A stretch of DNA of 64,000 bases from Flavobacterium buctense (GCF_014486695.1 NZ_JACTAB010000001.1:682001-746000); one strand, 5' to 3'. Shown: positions 26,644-35,210, numbered from the stretch's first letter. Program-made: numbers and translations. The notes: generated by a model not told the origin, from the sequence alone.

Positions 26644-27483
26644 TTATTTATTCAAAATGCTGATAAACTGTTCAGCCAATTGGTCTTCATATTCAAAATG
26701 GGATTCGTCCTTTAAATAGGAATCATTCGGATTGTGTTTGAACAATTTCCATTTTTTATTATTGTATTCTAAAGCAGTTAAATTTTCAATCCAATCACCC
26801 GAATTCAAATAAGTGGTACTGCCTTTTTCATTTTCCACCAAAGAGATTTTCGGCTCGTGTATGTGCCCGCAAATTACATAATCGTATTGGTTTTCTATCG
26901 CCAATTCGGTACAAACATTTTCAAAATTAGTGATAAACTTGACCGCCGATTTGACATTGTCTTTTATTTTTTTGGAGAGCGAATAAGGTTCTTTGTTGCA
27001 TTTCTCCAAAATCCAGTTCAAAAAACGATTGATTACAATCAGCATATCATAACCCCAACCACCTAATTTAGCCAGCCATTTGGCATGATTAATTGAAGCA
27101 TCAAAAACATCGCCATGAAAAATCCAGGCCTTTTTGCCGTCTAAATCCAAAACCAGTTTATTGAGCAAACTTAAATTTCCCAAGTGCAAATCGGTAAACT
27201 TTCTCAAAAATTCATCATGGTTACCGGTTAAATAATAGATTTTGGTGCCTTTGGAACTCAACGAAATAATTTTTTTAATGACTTTCAAATGCGATGTAGG
27301 AAAGTAGGATTTCCTGAATTGCCAAATGTCAATAATATCTCCGTTCAGTACTAAGACTTTAGGTTTTACGGAGGACAAATAGTCTAATAATTCTTTGGCA
27401 TGACAACCATAAGTACCTAAATGGACATCGGAAATCACAACAACTTCTACTTTTCTTTTTTTCAAAATAAATAAGTTTTTCAA
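26644..27483 (-). CDS. UDP-2,3-diacylglucosamine diphosphatase-like phosphoesterase
   Basis: A metallophosphoesterase of the LpxH/UDP-diacylglucosamine pyrophosphatase type, about 279 aa. Metal motifs: VVISDVHLGTYG, VLNGDIIDIW, LTGNHDEFL, FHGDVFD, and VICGHIHEPKI. The LpxH role in lipid A synthesis is likely, though broader YbbF-type members exist. No ATG is in frame before the first motif and a stop lies upstream, so the start must be TTG: either at 27483 (MKNLFILKKRK) or at 27465 (MKKRKVEVVV), the latter matching relatives I recall better. Listed at the longer limit. Confidence 0.82.
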   Translation of the reverse strand: MKNLFILKKRKVEVVVISDVHLGTYGCHAKELLDYLSSVKPKVLVLNGDIIDIWQFRKSYFPTSHLKVIKKIISLSSKGTKIYYLTGNHDEFLRKFTDLHLGNLSLLNKLVLDLDGKKAWIFHGDVFDASINHAKWLAKLGGWGYDMLIVINRFLNWILEKCNKEPYSLSKKIKDNVKSAVKFITNFENVCTELAIENQYDYVICGHIHEPKISLVENEKGSTTYLNSGDWIENLTALEYNNKKWKLFKHNPNDSYLKDESHFEYEDQLAEQFISILNK

Positions 27484-27535
27484 AGAAAGGATTTTCCCGA
27501 AACAATTAGGTTACTTAAACATTATCAAAACTTTA

Positions 27536-27565
27536 TTTGTACTGACTTTAATTTCCTTAATTTTG
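27536..27565 (+). promoter_or_regulatory. Promoter of trmB
   Basis: TTTG (27536-27539), 18 bases, TAATTTTG (27558-27565), 16 bases before the GTG start, so the leader is very short. Confidence 0.78.
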
Positions 27566-27581
27566 CTCAAAATTTAAGTTT

Positions 27582-28256
27582 GTGGGCAGTAAGAATAAAT
27601 TAAAGCGATTTAAGGAAAACGAAACTTTTCAAAATGTTTTCCAACCAACAAGAGAAGAAGTGGTAAGCGGTGTATTTCCGCTAAAAGGCAAATGGAATAG
27701 TGATTTCTTCAAAAATGACAATCCAATCATTATCGAATTAGGTTGTGGCAAAGGCGAATATTCCGTTGGTTTAGCCGAAAAATATCCCGATAAAAACTTT
27801 GTTGGCATTGATATTAAAGGGGCTAGATTTTGGCGCGGTGCCAAAACTGCCGTAGAAGAAGGCATGCACAACGTGGCTTTTGTTCGTACCCAAATTGAAT
27901 TAATAGAAGGTATTTTTGCTTCACAAGAAGTGTCTGAAATTTGGATTACGTTTCCCGATCCGCAAATCAAATACAAACGGACCAAACACCGAATGACTAA
28001 CAGTGAGTTCTTAAAATTGTACAAAAGAATTTTAAAACCTGATGGCGTAGTCAACTTGAAAACCGATAGCGAGTTTATGCACGGCTACACTTTAGGGTTG
28101 TTGCATGGTGAAGGTCATGAAGTCTTGTATGCTAACCATAACGTATACAAAAATGAAGGTGCACCAGAAGAAGTAATCGGTATCCAAACGTTTTACGAAA
28201 AGCAATATTTGGAAATCAATAAAGCAATTACGTATATTCGCTTCAAAATCAAATAG
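27582..28256 (+). CDS. trmB: tRNA (guanine46-N7)-methyltransferase
   Basis: A 224 aa SAM-dependent methyltransferase that makes m7G46 in tRNA. SAM site IIELGCGKGEYSVGLA, then NFVGIDIKGARFWRGAKTA, the TrmB signature EIWITFPDPQIKYKRTKHR (about 129-147) and LKTDSEFMHGY. The start codon is GTG at 27582 (MGSKNKLKRFKEN), supported by a two-box promoter directly upstream. The next gene begins right after its stop codon, so trmB heads a three-gene operon with a LysE transporter and an alkyltransferase-like protein. Confidence 0.95.
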   Translation: MGSKNKLKRFKENETFQNVFQPTREEVVSGVFPLKGKWNSDFFKNDNPIIIELGCGKGEYSVGLAEKYPDKNFVGIDIKGARFWRGAKTAVEEGMHNVAFVRTQIELIEGIFASQEVSEIWITFPDPQIKYKRTKHRMTNSEFLKLYKRILKPDGVVNLKTDSEFMHGYTLGLLHGEGHEVLYANHNVYKNEGAPEEVIGIQTFYEKQYLEINKAITYIRFKIK

Positions 28257-28883
28257 ATGACTTATATTTTGCCTCTTGTCTTGGGTTTTTGCATTTCGTT
28301 TTTGGCGGTTATACTTCCGGGTTTAATCAATATGACAGTGGCAAAAATCAGTTTGCAAGAGAGTAAAATTGAAGCCATTAGCTTTGCTGCCGGGGCTTCT
28401 ACGGTAGTTTTTTTCCAAACCTTTATCGCTGTTATGTTTGCTCGGTTTATTAGTATTCACGAGGAAATTGTGGCTACTTTACAGGAAATAGGTATTTTCA
28501 TTTTCTCGGGCTTAAGCATTTATTTTTTTTGGATTGCTAAAAAACCTAAAAAAATAAAAACCCATAAAACAGTCAAAGGGAAATCCAATCGTTTCTTTTT
28601 TGGAATGCTATTGTCAATGCTCAATTTGTTGCCGATTCCGTTCTACGTTTTCGCCAGTATGGGTTTAGCCGCCGCCGGTTATTTCAGCTTTGATAAAATT
28701 CCGGTTTCTTCCTTTGTAATTGGCGTAGTTCTCGGTTCGTTTAGCGTTTTTTACCTCTACATTGTCGCCTTCAAAAAGATTGAAAAGAAGACCGAATTCT
28801 TAATGCAAAACATCAATATTGTTATTGGTTCGGTGACGACTTTTATGGCAGTGGTGACTTTGATTAAATTACTTTACGGCTAA
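28257..28883 (+). CDS. LysE family transporter
   Basis: A 208 aa membrane protein of the LysE/RhtB amino-acid exporter type. Six hydrophobic segments are visible (about 1-22, 38-60, 68-88, 113-135, 145-170, 186-206). The N-terminus LGFCISFLAVILPGLINMTVAKISLQE matches the LysE pattern PGP..., here PGLINM. Substrate unknown. Its ATG follows the trmB stop without a gap and it ends one base before the next gene. Confidence 0.83.
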   Translation: MTYILPLVLGFCISFLAVILPGLINMTVAKISLQESKIEAISFAAGASTVVFFQTFIAVMFARFISIHEEIVATLQEIGIFIFSGLSIYFFWIAKKPKKIKTHKTVKGKSNRFFFGMLLSMLNLLPIPFYVFASMGLAAAGYFSFDKIPVSSFVIGVVLGSFSVFYLYIVAFKKIEKKTEFLMQNINIVIGSVTTFMAVVTLIKLLYG

Positions 28884-28884
28884 A

Positions 28885-29211
28885 ATGGAAGATAATTTTT
28901 TCGAAAGAGTATACGCGATAGCACGACAAATTCCGGAAGGAAAAGTGACTTCGTATGGTGCTATTGCCAGAGCATTAGGTACAGCTCGTTCCGCCAGAAT
29001 GGTTGGCTGGGCCATGAATGCCTGTCACGGTAGAGAAGATATTCCGGCGCACAGAGTGGTGAATAGGATAGGAGTGCTTTCAGGGAAACACCATTTCCAA
29101 GGCACTAATTTAATGCAACAACTACTCGAAAGCGAAGGCATTGAAGTCATCGATAATCAGATTGTCGATTTCGAAAAACACTTTTGGCAACCGGAGATTA
29201 GCAATCAGTAG
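28885..29211 (+). CDS. Alkyltransferase-like protein (MGMT family, Cys lost)
   Basis: A 108 aa protein of the O6-alkylguanine-DNA alkyltransferase family. RQIPEGKVTSYGAIARALG and RMVGWAMNACHGR belong to the DNA-binding domain. Where true transferases have PCHRV it reads IPAHRVVN: the acceptor cysteine is Ala. It is therefore an ATL, which binds O6-alkylguanine and hands it to nucleotide excision repair rather than reversing it. It is the third gene of the trmB operon. Confidence 0.92.
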   Translation: MEDNFFERVYAIARQIPEGKVTSYGAIARALGTARSARMVGWAMNACHGREDIPAHRVVNRIGVLSGKHHFQGTNLMQQLLESEGIEVIDNQIVDFEKHFWQPEISNQ

Positions 29212-29246
29212 GCTGTTATAAATTGTAATTATCATACCATCAAAAA

Positions 29247-29272
29247 CTTTTCCCTTTTCCCTTTTCCCTTTT
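29247..29272. repeat. Heptad array CTTTTCC
   Basis: Three perfect CTTTTCC units and a partial fourth, 36 bases after the ATL stop codon. The same words occur at 1978-2023 and 56723-56809. Confidence 0.7.
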
Positions 29273-29348
29273 AACTATTTTCAAACTATCTTTGTAATCT
29301 AAATTCAGTTTAAATAAACGCAACTGAAAAGCTTAATTATCATTCGAA

Positions 29349-30482
29349 ATGAAACTAGATAGAAAAGAAATCTTAGCAGCTTTAGAAACCATTACTATCG
29401 CAGGCGAAGGAAAAAATATGGTCGAAAGCGGTGCCGTAAAAAACGTACTGACCTTCGGCAATGAAGTCGTAGTCGATTTAGTAATCACAACACCGGCGAT
29501 GCACATCAAAAAACGCGCGGAAGACGACATCAAAAAATTAATCCACGAAAAATTCTCTTCGGATGCTGAGGTTAAAGTCAACATCAAAGTAGAAACACCA
29601 ACCCAAAATCCGAACGAAATTAAAGGCAAAGCCATTCCGGGTATCAGCAATATTATTGCGGTTGCTTCAGGAAAAGGCGGCGTTGGGAAATCAACTGTGA
29701 CCGCAAACTTAGCCGTGACTTTGGCCAAAATGGGTTTTAAAGTCGGAATCTTGGATGCCGATATTTATGGTCCATCAATGCCGATTATGTTCGACGTAGA
29801 AAATGAGAAGCCAATCTCGATTGAAGTTGACGGCAAATCCAAAATGAAACCGGTCGAAAGCTACGAAATCAAATTGCTTTCTATTGGATTCTTTACAGCT
29901 CCGAGTCAGGCCGTAATTTGGCGTGGTCCAATGGCTTCTAAAGCTTTGAACCAAATGATATTCGATGCCGCTTGGGGCGAATTAGATTTCATGCTAATCG
30001 ATTTACCACCGGGAACAGGCGATATTCATTTGTCAATTATGCAATCCTTACCAATCACCGGTGCTGTTGTAGTAAGTACTCCACAGGCAGTTGCTTTGGC
30101 GGATGCCAAAAAAGGAGTATCGATGTTTTTATCAGACAGTATCAATGTTCCGGTTTTAGGAATCATAGAAAATATGGCTTATTTCACTCCTGAAGAATTG
30201 CCAAATAACAAATATTACATCTTCGGAAAAGAAGGTGCCAAAAACCTGGCGGAAGATTTACAAGTGCCGTTTTTAGGGGAAGTGCCATTGGTACAAAGCA
30301 TTCGCGAAGCTGGCGATTACGGTCGTCCGGCAGCGTTGCAAACGGCTTCGGTAATCGAAAGGGTTTTCGAAGAAATCACCAGAAATGTTGTGCAGGAAAC
30401 GGTAAACAGAAACAATGATTTGCCACCAACCGAAGCAATCAAAATAACTACCATGGCAGGTTGTTCTGCTGTAAAAAAATAG
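29349..30482 (+). CDS. Mrp/NBP35 family Fe-S carrier ATPase
   Basis: A 377 aa P-loop ATPase that helps load iron-sulphur clusters. N-terminal MIP18/FSCA-type domain (about 1-85), then ASGKGGVGKSTVTANLAVTL (deviant Walker A, about 102-120), ILDADIYGPSMP, and LIDLPPGTGDIHLS. The CxxC pair that usually binds the bridging cluster is absent: after ENMAYFTP the sequence reads EELPNNKYYIFG. I recall the same in other Flavobacteria. A NifU-type scaffold gene follows after a repeat-filled spacer. Confidence 0.92.
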   Translation: MKLDRKEILAALETITIAGEGKNMVESGAVKNVLTFGNEVVVDLVITTPAMHIKKRAEDDIKKLIHEKFSSDAEVKVNIKVETPTQNPNEIKGKAIPGISNIIAVASGKGGVGKSTVTANLAVTLAKMGFKVGILDADIYGPSMPIMFDVENEKPISIEVDGKSKMKPVESYEIKLLSIGFFTAPSQAVIWRGPMASKALNQMIFDAAWGELDFMLIDLPPGTGDIHLSIMQSLPITGAVVVSTPQAVALADAKKGVSMFLSDSINVPVLGIIENMAYFTPEELPNNKYYIFGKEGAKNLAEDLQVPFLGEVPLVQSIREAGDYGRPAALQTASVIERVFEEITRNVVQETVNRNNDLPPTEAIKITTMAGCSAVKK

Positions 30483-30485
30483 ACC

Positions 30486-30567
30486 GGTTAGACTTCTTAG
30501 ATTATTAGACTACTCAGAAAATGAAGTATCTAAAAATCTAAAAGGTCTAACAATCTAACCATCTAAA
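30486..30567. repeat. Octad array with forward and reverse words
   Basis: Four 8-base words of the TTCTTAGA type (30486-30517), a 10-base gap, then five words of the complementary ATCTAAAA type (30528-30567). It can fold as an imperfect hairpin. It begins 4 bases after the mrp stop codon. Confidence 0.75.
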
Positions 30568-30578
30568 ATGTCAAAATT

Positions 30579-30818
30579 ATGACTAACGAAGAATTGATTT
30601 TAAACATCGAAAAAGCACTCAACGAAATCAGACCATTTCTGAATTCCGATGGCGGCGATATCAGTTTGGTTTCCATAGAAGACGAAAAGCATGTAAAAGT
30701 GCGTCTTCAAGGTGCTTGTACTTCTTGCAGTTTAAGCATCAGCACTATGAAAGCCGGTGTGGAAACGACTATTAAAAAATACGCACCACAGATAGAAACG
30801 GTTGAGAATGTAGCTTAG
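30579..30818 (+). CDS. NifU-like C-terminal domain protein
   Basis: A 79 aa Fe-S scaffold consisting only of the NifU C-terminal (Nfu) domain. The ligand motif is GACTSCSLSISTMKAGVE with CxxC near residues 48-51; RPFLNSDGGDISLV is the other family block. It carries a [4Fe-4S] or [2Fe-2S] cluster between two subunits for delivery. It is downstream of the Mrp-type ATPase, consistent with a shared role in cluster delivery. Confidence 0.95.
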   Translation: MTNEELILNIEKALNEIRPFLNSDGGDISLVSIEDEKHVKVRLQGACTSCSLSISTMKAGVETTIKKYAPQIETVENVA

Positions 30819-30820
30819 TT

Positions 30821-30890
30821 GGGCGTTACCCGTTGAAAAAACGGGTCGGGCTGTCCGCAGTACACGGTACTTGCTCCCATCCCTAACGCA
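30821..30890 (+). repeat. Dispersed element, copy D
   Basis: Begins with hairpin ACCCGTT-GAAA-AACGGGT, then TCGGGCTGTCCGCAGTACA, and ends CTCCCATCCCTAACGCA. Its middle and end resemble copy E (44855-44900) and the end of copy H. Confidence 0.65.
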
Positions 30891-30940
30891 TTCGTGCTGA
30901 ACATGACAAAAATCATAAAATAAAAGTTCCGGTTTAAAGA

Positions 30941-30980
30941 CCTTAGCGCCTCAGAACCTCAGAACCTTAGAACCTCAAAA
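30941..30980. repeat. Octad array CCTNAGNN, five units
   Basis: Exactly five 8-base units of the CCTCAGAA type, the last ending 1 base before the reductase ATG at 30982. Confidence 0.78.
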
Positions 30981-30981
30981 A

Positions 30982-32040
30982 ATGATTGAAACAGATATAC
31001 TCATAATCGGTGCCGGACCAACAGGACTTTTTACTGTCTTCGAAGCCGGATTATTAAAATTAAAATGCCACATTATCGATGCTTTGCCACAACCTGGTGG
31101 ACAATTAGCAGAATTGTATCCCAAAAAACCCATTTACGATATTCCCGGTTATCCCGAAGTATTGGCCGGTGATTTGGTGACCAATTTAATGGAGCAAATC
31201 AAACAATTCCAACCCGGATTTACCTTAGGAGAAACCGCCGAAACCATTGAAAAACTGGAAGACGGTAATTTTATTGTAACTACGAATGAAGGCACAAAAC
31301 ACTTGGCTAAAGCCATAGCTATTGCCGGTGGTTTGGGAACATTCGAACCCAGAAAACCCATCTTAAAAGACATAGAGTTTTACGAAAAAGAAGATAGAGG
31401 CGTAGATTACTTCGTCAAAGATCCCGAAAAATACCGAGGCAAAAACATAGTGATTTCCGGTGGTGGTGATTCTGCATTGGATTGGAGTATTTTCCTTTCG
31501 GATGTGGCGGCTTCAGTAACTTTGGTACATCGTAGAAACGAATTCCGTGGCGCTTTAGATTCTGTTGAAAAAGTACAAGAATTAAAATCGGCAGGAAAAA
31601 TCAAACTAATCACTCCGGGAGAAGTTGTAGGCTTTAAAGGTTCGGAACGAATAGAATCCGTGGACATTGAAGTCAACAGTGCTCGTATGAATGTGGTAAC
31701 CGATTATTTTATTCCGCTTTTCGGATTAACACCTAAACTGGGTGCCATCGCCAATTGGGGATTGGAAATTGAAAAAAACGCCATCAAAGTTAACAACGCT
31801 TTAGATTATCAAACCAATATTGAAGGCATTTACGCCATCGGTGATGTGAATATTTATCCGGGCAAATTAAAATTGATTCTTTGTGGTTTCCACGAAGCGA
31901 CTTTGATGTGCCAAAGTGTGTACCAACGATTAAATCCGGGCAAGAAATATGTCTTGAAATACACCACAGTTTCCGGCGTTGACGGATTTGACGGTACGCG
32001 TAAAGAAGCCGAAAAGGCTGTAGTAAAATCGATAGAATAA
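30982..32040 (+). CDS. Ferredoxin-NADP reductase (TrxB-like)
   Basis: A 352 aa FAD enzyme of the thioredoxin-reductase-like ferredoxin/flavodoxin-NADP+ reductase family (YumC/FNR2). FAD site ILIIGAGPTGLFTVFEAG; PQPGGQLAELYPKKPIYDIPG; NADPH site VISGGGDSALDWSIFL; C-terminal AIGDVNIYPGKLKL. There is no CxxC redox pair, which separates it from thioredoxin reductase. It moves electrons between NADPH and ferredoxin, and the ferredoxin gene starts 1 base after its stop codon. Confidence 0.93.
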   Translation: MIETDILIIGAGPTGLFTVFEAGLLKLKCHIIDALPQPGGQLAELYPKKPIYDIPGYPEVLAGDLVTNLMEQIKQFQPGFTLGETAETIEKLEDGNFIVTTNEGTKHLAKAIAIAGGLGTFEPRKPILKDIEFYEKEDRGVDYFVKDPEKYRGKNIVISGGGDSALDWSIFLSDVAASVTLVHRRNEFRGALDSVEKVQELKSAGKIKLITPGEVVGFKGSERIESVDIEVNSARMNVVTDYFIPLFGLTPKLGAIANWGLEIEKNAIKVNNALDYQTNIEGIYAIGDVNIYPGKLKLILCGFHEATLMCQSVYQRLNPGKKYVLKYTTVSGVDGFDGTRKEAEKAVVKSIE

Positions 32041-32041
32041 C

Positions 32042-32374
32042 ATGGCAAACGACGTTACTATAACCATAACCGACAGAGAAGGCATCAGTCACGAAGTGCA
32101 AGCACCAACCGACATGAACATGAATATCATGGAGTTGGTTCGCGCCTATGAATTAGCACCCGAAGGAACTATCGGAATTTGTGGTGGCATGGCAATGTGT
32201 GCTTCTTGTCAGTGTTATGTGTTAAATGATTTTCCATTGCCGGAGAAAAGTGACGATGAGCAAGCCATGCTTTGGGAAGCTTTCAATGTTAAAGAAAACA
32301 GCCGCTTGGGTTGTCAAATCCATATTACTGAAGACCTTGAAGGACTCGAGATAGAATTAGCACCTGAAGCTTAA
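32042..32374 (+). CDS. 2Fe-2S ferredoxin, adrenodoxin type
   Basis: A 110 aa ferredoxin. Cluster ligands appear as CGGMAMCASCQCYV (C-x5-C-x2-C, about 47-56) and a fourth Cys in SRLGCQIH near residue 92. The spacing is that of the adrenodoxin/vertebrate class, which feeds Fe-S assembly or monooxygenases. It is the partner of the reductase directly upstream. Its stop codon is immediately followed by the stop of the convergent SGNH gene. Confidence 0.93.
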   Translation: MANDVTITITDREGISHEVQAPTDMNMNIMELVRAYELAPEGTIGICGGMAMCASCQCYVLNDFPLPEKSDDEQAMLWEAFNVKENSRLGCQIHITEDLEGLEIELAPEA

Positions 32375-33085
32375 CTACAATCCTAACTTAATTTTTGCCA
32401 CGGGCAAAATCCGCTCTACAAATTTTGAATAAGCAACCGTTGATGGATGTAAACCGTCGTTGGCCACCAATTCGGGTTGTGCCAATCCCAATCGCGTGAT
32501 ATCAGTAATGGTGATAAAAGTAATGCCATTGGTGATACAATAGTTTTGGGCAAAGGCATTGTAAGTATCTAACTGAGTGGAAATGTTGGAAGGATTTGAA
32601 GTGCCTTGCCCAAACGGTGTGTAAGCATAATCAGGAATGGAAACTACAATAAGGTTATTTTTATCTCCTTTTCCACGGGCAATGGCAGTGTTAACCAACG
32701 TTACAAATTCCTGTTCATAGACACTAAATGGAATGTTTTGGTACTGATTGTTTACACCGATTAAAAGCGTCACTAAGTCATAATCACTCAGTAAAGGCTC
32801 ATTGGAAATTGCCGTATTTAAATTGGTTGTGGTCCAGCCGGTTTGCGCTATGAGTTTAATGTTAAAAGAATCTTCTGTGTTCAGAAATTGTTGCAAACTA
32901 TCTTTTAACTGCTCGGGAAATCGACAATCGGCGCAAACGCTCTGACCAAAAGTATAGCTGTCGCCTAAAGCTAAATATTTATAATTTACAGCCGTAATTT
33001 CAGTGTTTTCTTCAGCATCGGCACTGCAACCCATCAAAAGTAAACCCCAAAAGAAAAGCAAGAATAATTTAGCGGCGTATTTCAT
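32375..33085 (-). CDS. SGNH/GDSL hydrolase lipoprotein
   Basis: A 236 aa esterase/lipase-type hydrolase. The start at 33085 yields MKYAAKLFLLFFWGLLLMGC, a lipoprotein signal with Cys20. Catalytic blocks: ALGDSYTFG (GDS serine, about 46-54), LIGVNNQY (Asn block), and NDGLHPSTVAY (Asp and His) near the C-terminus. It is probably anchored in the outer membrane. The substrate is unknown. The longer frame from 33175 would bury the signal peptide. Confidence 0.9.
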   Translation of the reverse strand: MKYAAKLFLLFFWGLLLMGCSADAEENTEITAVNYKYLALGDSYTFGQSVCADCRFPEQLKDSLQQFLNTEDSFNIKLIAQTGWTTTNLNTAISNEPLLSDYDLVTLLIGVNNQYQNIPFSVYEQEFVTLVNTAIARGKGDKNNLIVVSIPDYAYTPFGQGTSNPSNISTQLDTYNAFAQNYCITNGITFITITDITRLGLAQPELVANDGLHPSTVAYSKFVERILPVAKIKLGL

Positions 33086-33131
33086 AAGTTTTTCATCAAT
33101 TAATCCTTTTTGGTAATACCATAGTGGTTGG

Positions 33132-33914
33132 TTAAGCCAATTCCATATGGGCTTCAATTTTTTCTTCAATGGCATTCCATAGTCCGATTCTTTTCTCCAA
33201 AGCCAAAACCGAAACTTCTTCCACTTCTTTCCATTTTTGAGTGTCGTTTTGACAAAGTTCGGTAATCATTTGCATGGCCATTGGTCCGTGTTCATCGGCG
33301 TCTAATTCGATGTGTCTTTCGAAGTAATAAATCAATTTAGACAGATCAACATCCGGGAAGTTTTGTTGGAAGTTTTTCAAGATTTCCGTAAACATATTCG
33401 GAATCAAATCTTCTCTACCAAAAGTAAACGCCGCAGCAATTTTGTGCACTTTGCCTTCTTCGATTACACGGAAAGTAAAGTCGAGAAACGCTTTGACTTC
33501 TGGATGTAAATCGCTTTTTTTGATGGCGATAAAAACGTTTTTGGTATCGATTACATTTTGTAAAAACGCGTCTAATTCTTTGGTACAAGCACCGCAACTT
33601 TGCATGGCATCGACATACATTTCGAAATGACTTAAACGTTTGCCGTCTAAAGTCAGGTCGCTTTCTTCGGCCAACACAATTTCGTTAATCAAATACCTCG
33701 TTTCCGGATTGGCTGAAGCAAACCATGGCGTAGTAGTGCAAGTCAGTTTGCTTTGCAACGCTTTTAACAATGACATAAAATCCCAAACAGCATACACGTG
33801 ACTTTCTAAAAATTGGTGTAAATCGTCAATGGTTTTTACTTTTTCATACAAAGAATGTTGAAGTAAAATGTCTTTCTGTGATTGGATTTTTTCGTTGATG
33901 ATAGATATGGTCAT
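33132..33914 (-). CDS. DUF3050 protein
   Basis: A 260 aa soluble protein of the DUF3050 family, thought to have a haem-oxygenase-like helical fold. Typical blocks: HPLYEK-like QHSLYEKVKTIDDLHQFLESHVYAVWDFM is seen in part as LHQFLESHVYAVWDFMSLLK, then CTTTPWFASANPETRYLINE, FTFGREDLIPNMF, and YYFERHIELDADEHG. The conserved His and Glu residues could bind a di-iron centre. Function not established. It lies 46 bases upstream of the SGNH gene on the same strand. Confidence 0.85.
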   Translation of the reverse strand: MTISIINEKIQSQKDILLQHSLYEKVKTIDDLHQFLESHVYAVWDFMSLLKALQSKLTCTTTPWFASANPETRYLINEIVLAEESDLTLDGKRLSHFEMYVDAMQSCGACTKELDAFLQNVIDTKNVFIAIKKSDLHPEVKAFLDFTFRVIEEGKVHKIAAAFTFGREDLIPNMFTEILKNFQQNFPDVDLSKLIYYFERHIELDADEHGPMAMQMITELCQNDTQKWKEVEEVSVLALEKRIGLWNAIEEKIEAHMELA

Positions 33915-33976
33915 AGCTTTTTTTATTGTATTTACGAAGGAAAGAACTTTTCAGTTTCTGCTTTAAACAAAAGTAA

Positions 33977-34005
33977 AAATGCTTCCCGAAAAAGAGAAGC
34001 ATTTT
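33977..34005 (-). terminator. Terminator of the acyl-CoA dehydrogenase gene
   Basis: AAAATGCTTC (33977-33986) pairs with GAAGCATTTT (33996-34005), 27 bases beyond the stop codon. Confidence 0.9.
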
Positions 34006-34031
34006 ATATCAATTTTATTGATTGTTTAATC

Positions 34032-35210
34032 TTATTTAAAAGCCGGAATTCCGGTGATATCCGCGCCGGTAATCAACAAATGAATGTCGTGAGTGCCTTC
34101 GTAAGTAATCACGGATTCCAAGTTCATGCTATGGCGCATGATTGAATATTCGCCGGTGATTCCCATTCCGCCTAGGATTTGTCTGGCTTCACGAGCTATA
34201 GTAATCGCCATGTCAACGTTATTTCTTTTGGCCATAGAGATTTGAGCGGTCGTGGCTTTGCCTTCATTTCTCAAAACCCCTAAACGCCAAGTTAAGAATT
34301 GGGCTTTGGTGATTTCGGTAATCATTTCAGCCAATTTCTTTTGTTGTAATTGCGTTCCGGCAATCGGTTTGTCAAATTGTATTCTTTCTTTGGCATAACG
34401 CAAGGCAGTATCGTAACAATCCATTGCGGCTCCAATGGCACCCCAAGCGATTCCGTAACGGGCCGAATCCAAACACATCATCGGCGCACCAAGTCCGGAT
34501 TTGCCGGGCATTAAATTTTCTTTAGGCACTTTTACGTTGTCAAAAATTAATTCACCTGTAGCCGAAGCACGAAGTGACCATTTGTTATGGGTTTCCGGAG
34601 TTGTAAAACCTTCCATGCCGCGTTCTACGATTAAACCGTGGATTCTGCCTTCTTCATTTTTCGCCCAAACTACCGCGATGTCAGCAAATGGCGCGTTTGA
34701 AATCCACATTTTAGCACCGTTTAACAAATAATGGTCGCCCATGTCTTTGAAGTTGGTGGTCATTCCGCTTGGATTCGAACCATGATCAGGTTCGGTCAAT
34801 CCGAAACAACCCATGAATTCTCCGGTAGCCAGTTTTGGTAAATATTTTTGACGTTGTTCTTCCGTTCCGAATTTCCAAATTGGATACATCACCAAAGACG
34901 ATTGAACCGATGACGTAGAACGCACACCAGAATCACCTCTTTCAATTTCCTGCATAATTAAACCATACGAAATTTGGTCTAAACCGGCACCGCCGTATTC
35001 TTCCGGAATGTATGGTCCAAAACCACCAATTTCGCCCAAACCTTTGATGATTTGTTTTGGAAATTCCGCACGTTGTGCATAGTCTTCAATGATAGGAGAA
35101 ACTTCGCGTTTCACCCAGGCACGAGCTGAATCACGCACAAGTTTGTGTTCTTCTGTTAATAAATCATCTAAATTGTAGTAATCAGGAGCTTGAAATAAAT
35201 CGGGTCTCAT
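34032..35210 (-). CDS. Acyl-CoA dehydrogenase, glutaryl-CoA type
   Basis: A 392 aa FAD enzyme, most like glutaryl-CoA dehydrogenase, which oxidises and decarboxylates glutaryl-CoA to crotonyl-CoA in lysine and tryptophan breakdown. Supporting blocks: RSTSSVQSSLVMYPI, GCFGLTEPDHGSNPSGM, KMWISNAPFADI, SARYGIAWGA, and catalytic Glu in VITYEGTHDIHLLITGADI. A saccharopine dehydrogenase at 4935 would supply the same pathway. A -7 box TAGCTTTG (35248-35241) lies 31 bases before the ATG. It is a monocistronic unit with its own terminator. Confidence 0.9.
   Translation of the reverse strand: MRPDLFQAPDYYNLDDLLTEEHKLVRDSARAWVKREVSPIIEDYAQRAEFPKQIIKGLGEIGGFGPYIPEEYGGAGLDQISYGLIMQEIERGDSGVRSTSSVQSSLVMYPIWKFGTEEQRQKYLPKLATGEFMGCFGLTEPDHGSNPSGMTTNFKDMGDHYLLNGAKMWISNAPFADIAVVWAKNEEGRIHGLIVERGMEGFTTPETHNKWSLRASATGELIFDNVKVPKENLMPGKSGLGAPMMCLDSARYGIAWGAIGAAMDCYDTALRYAKERIQFDKPIAGTQLQQKKLAEMITEITKAQFLTWRLGVLRNEGKATTAQISMAKRNNVDMAITIAREARQILGGMGITGEYSIMRHSMNLESVITYEGTHDIHLLITGADITGIPAFK

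Noticed and set aside
27629-28054. 141-codon minus-strand frame inside trmB
   Set aside because: Shadow of an unambiguous methyltransferase gene.
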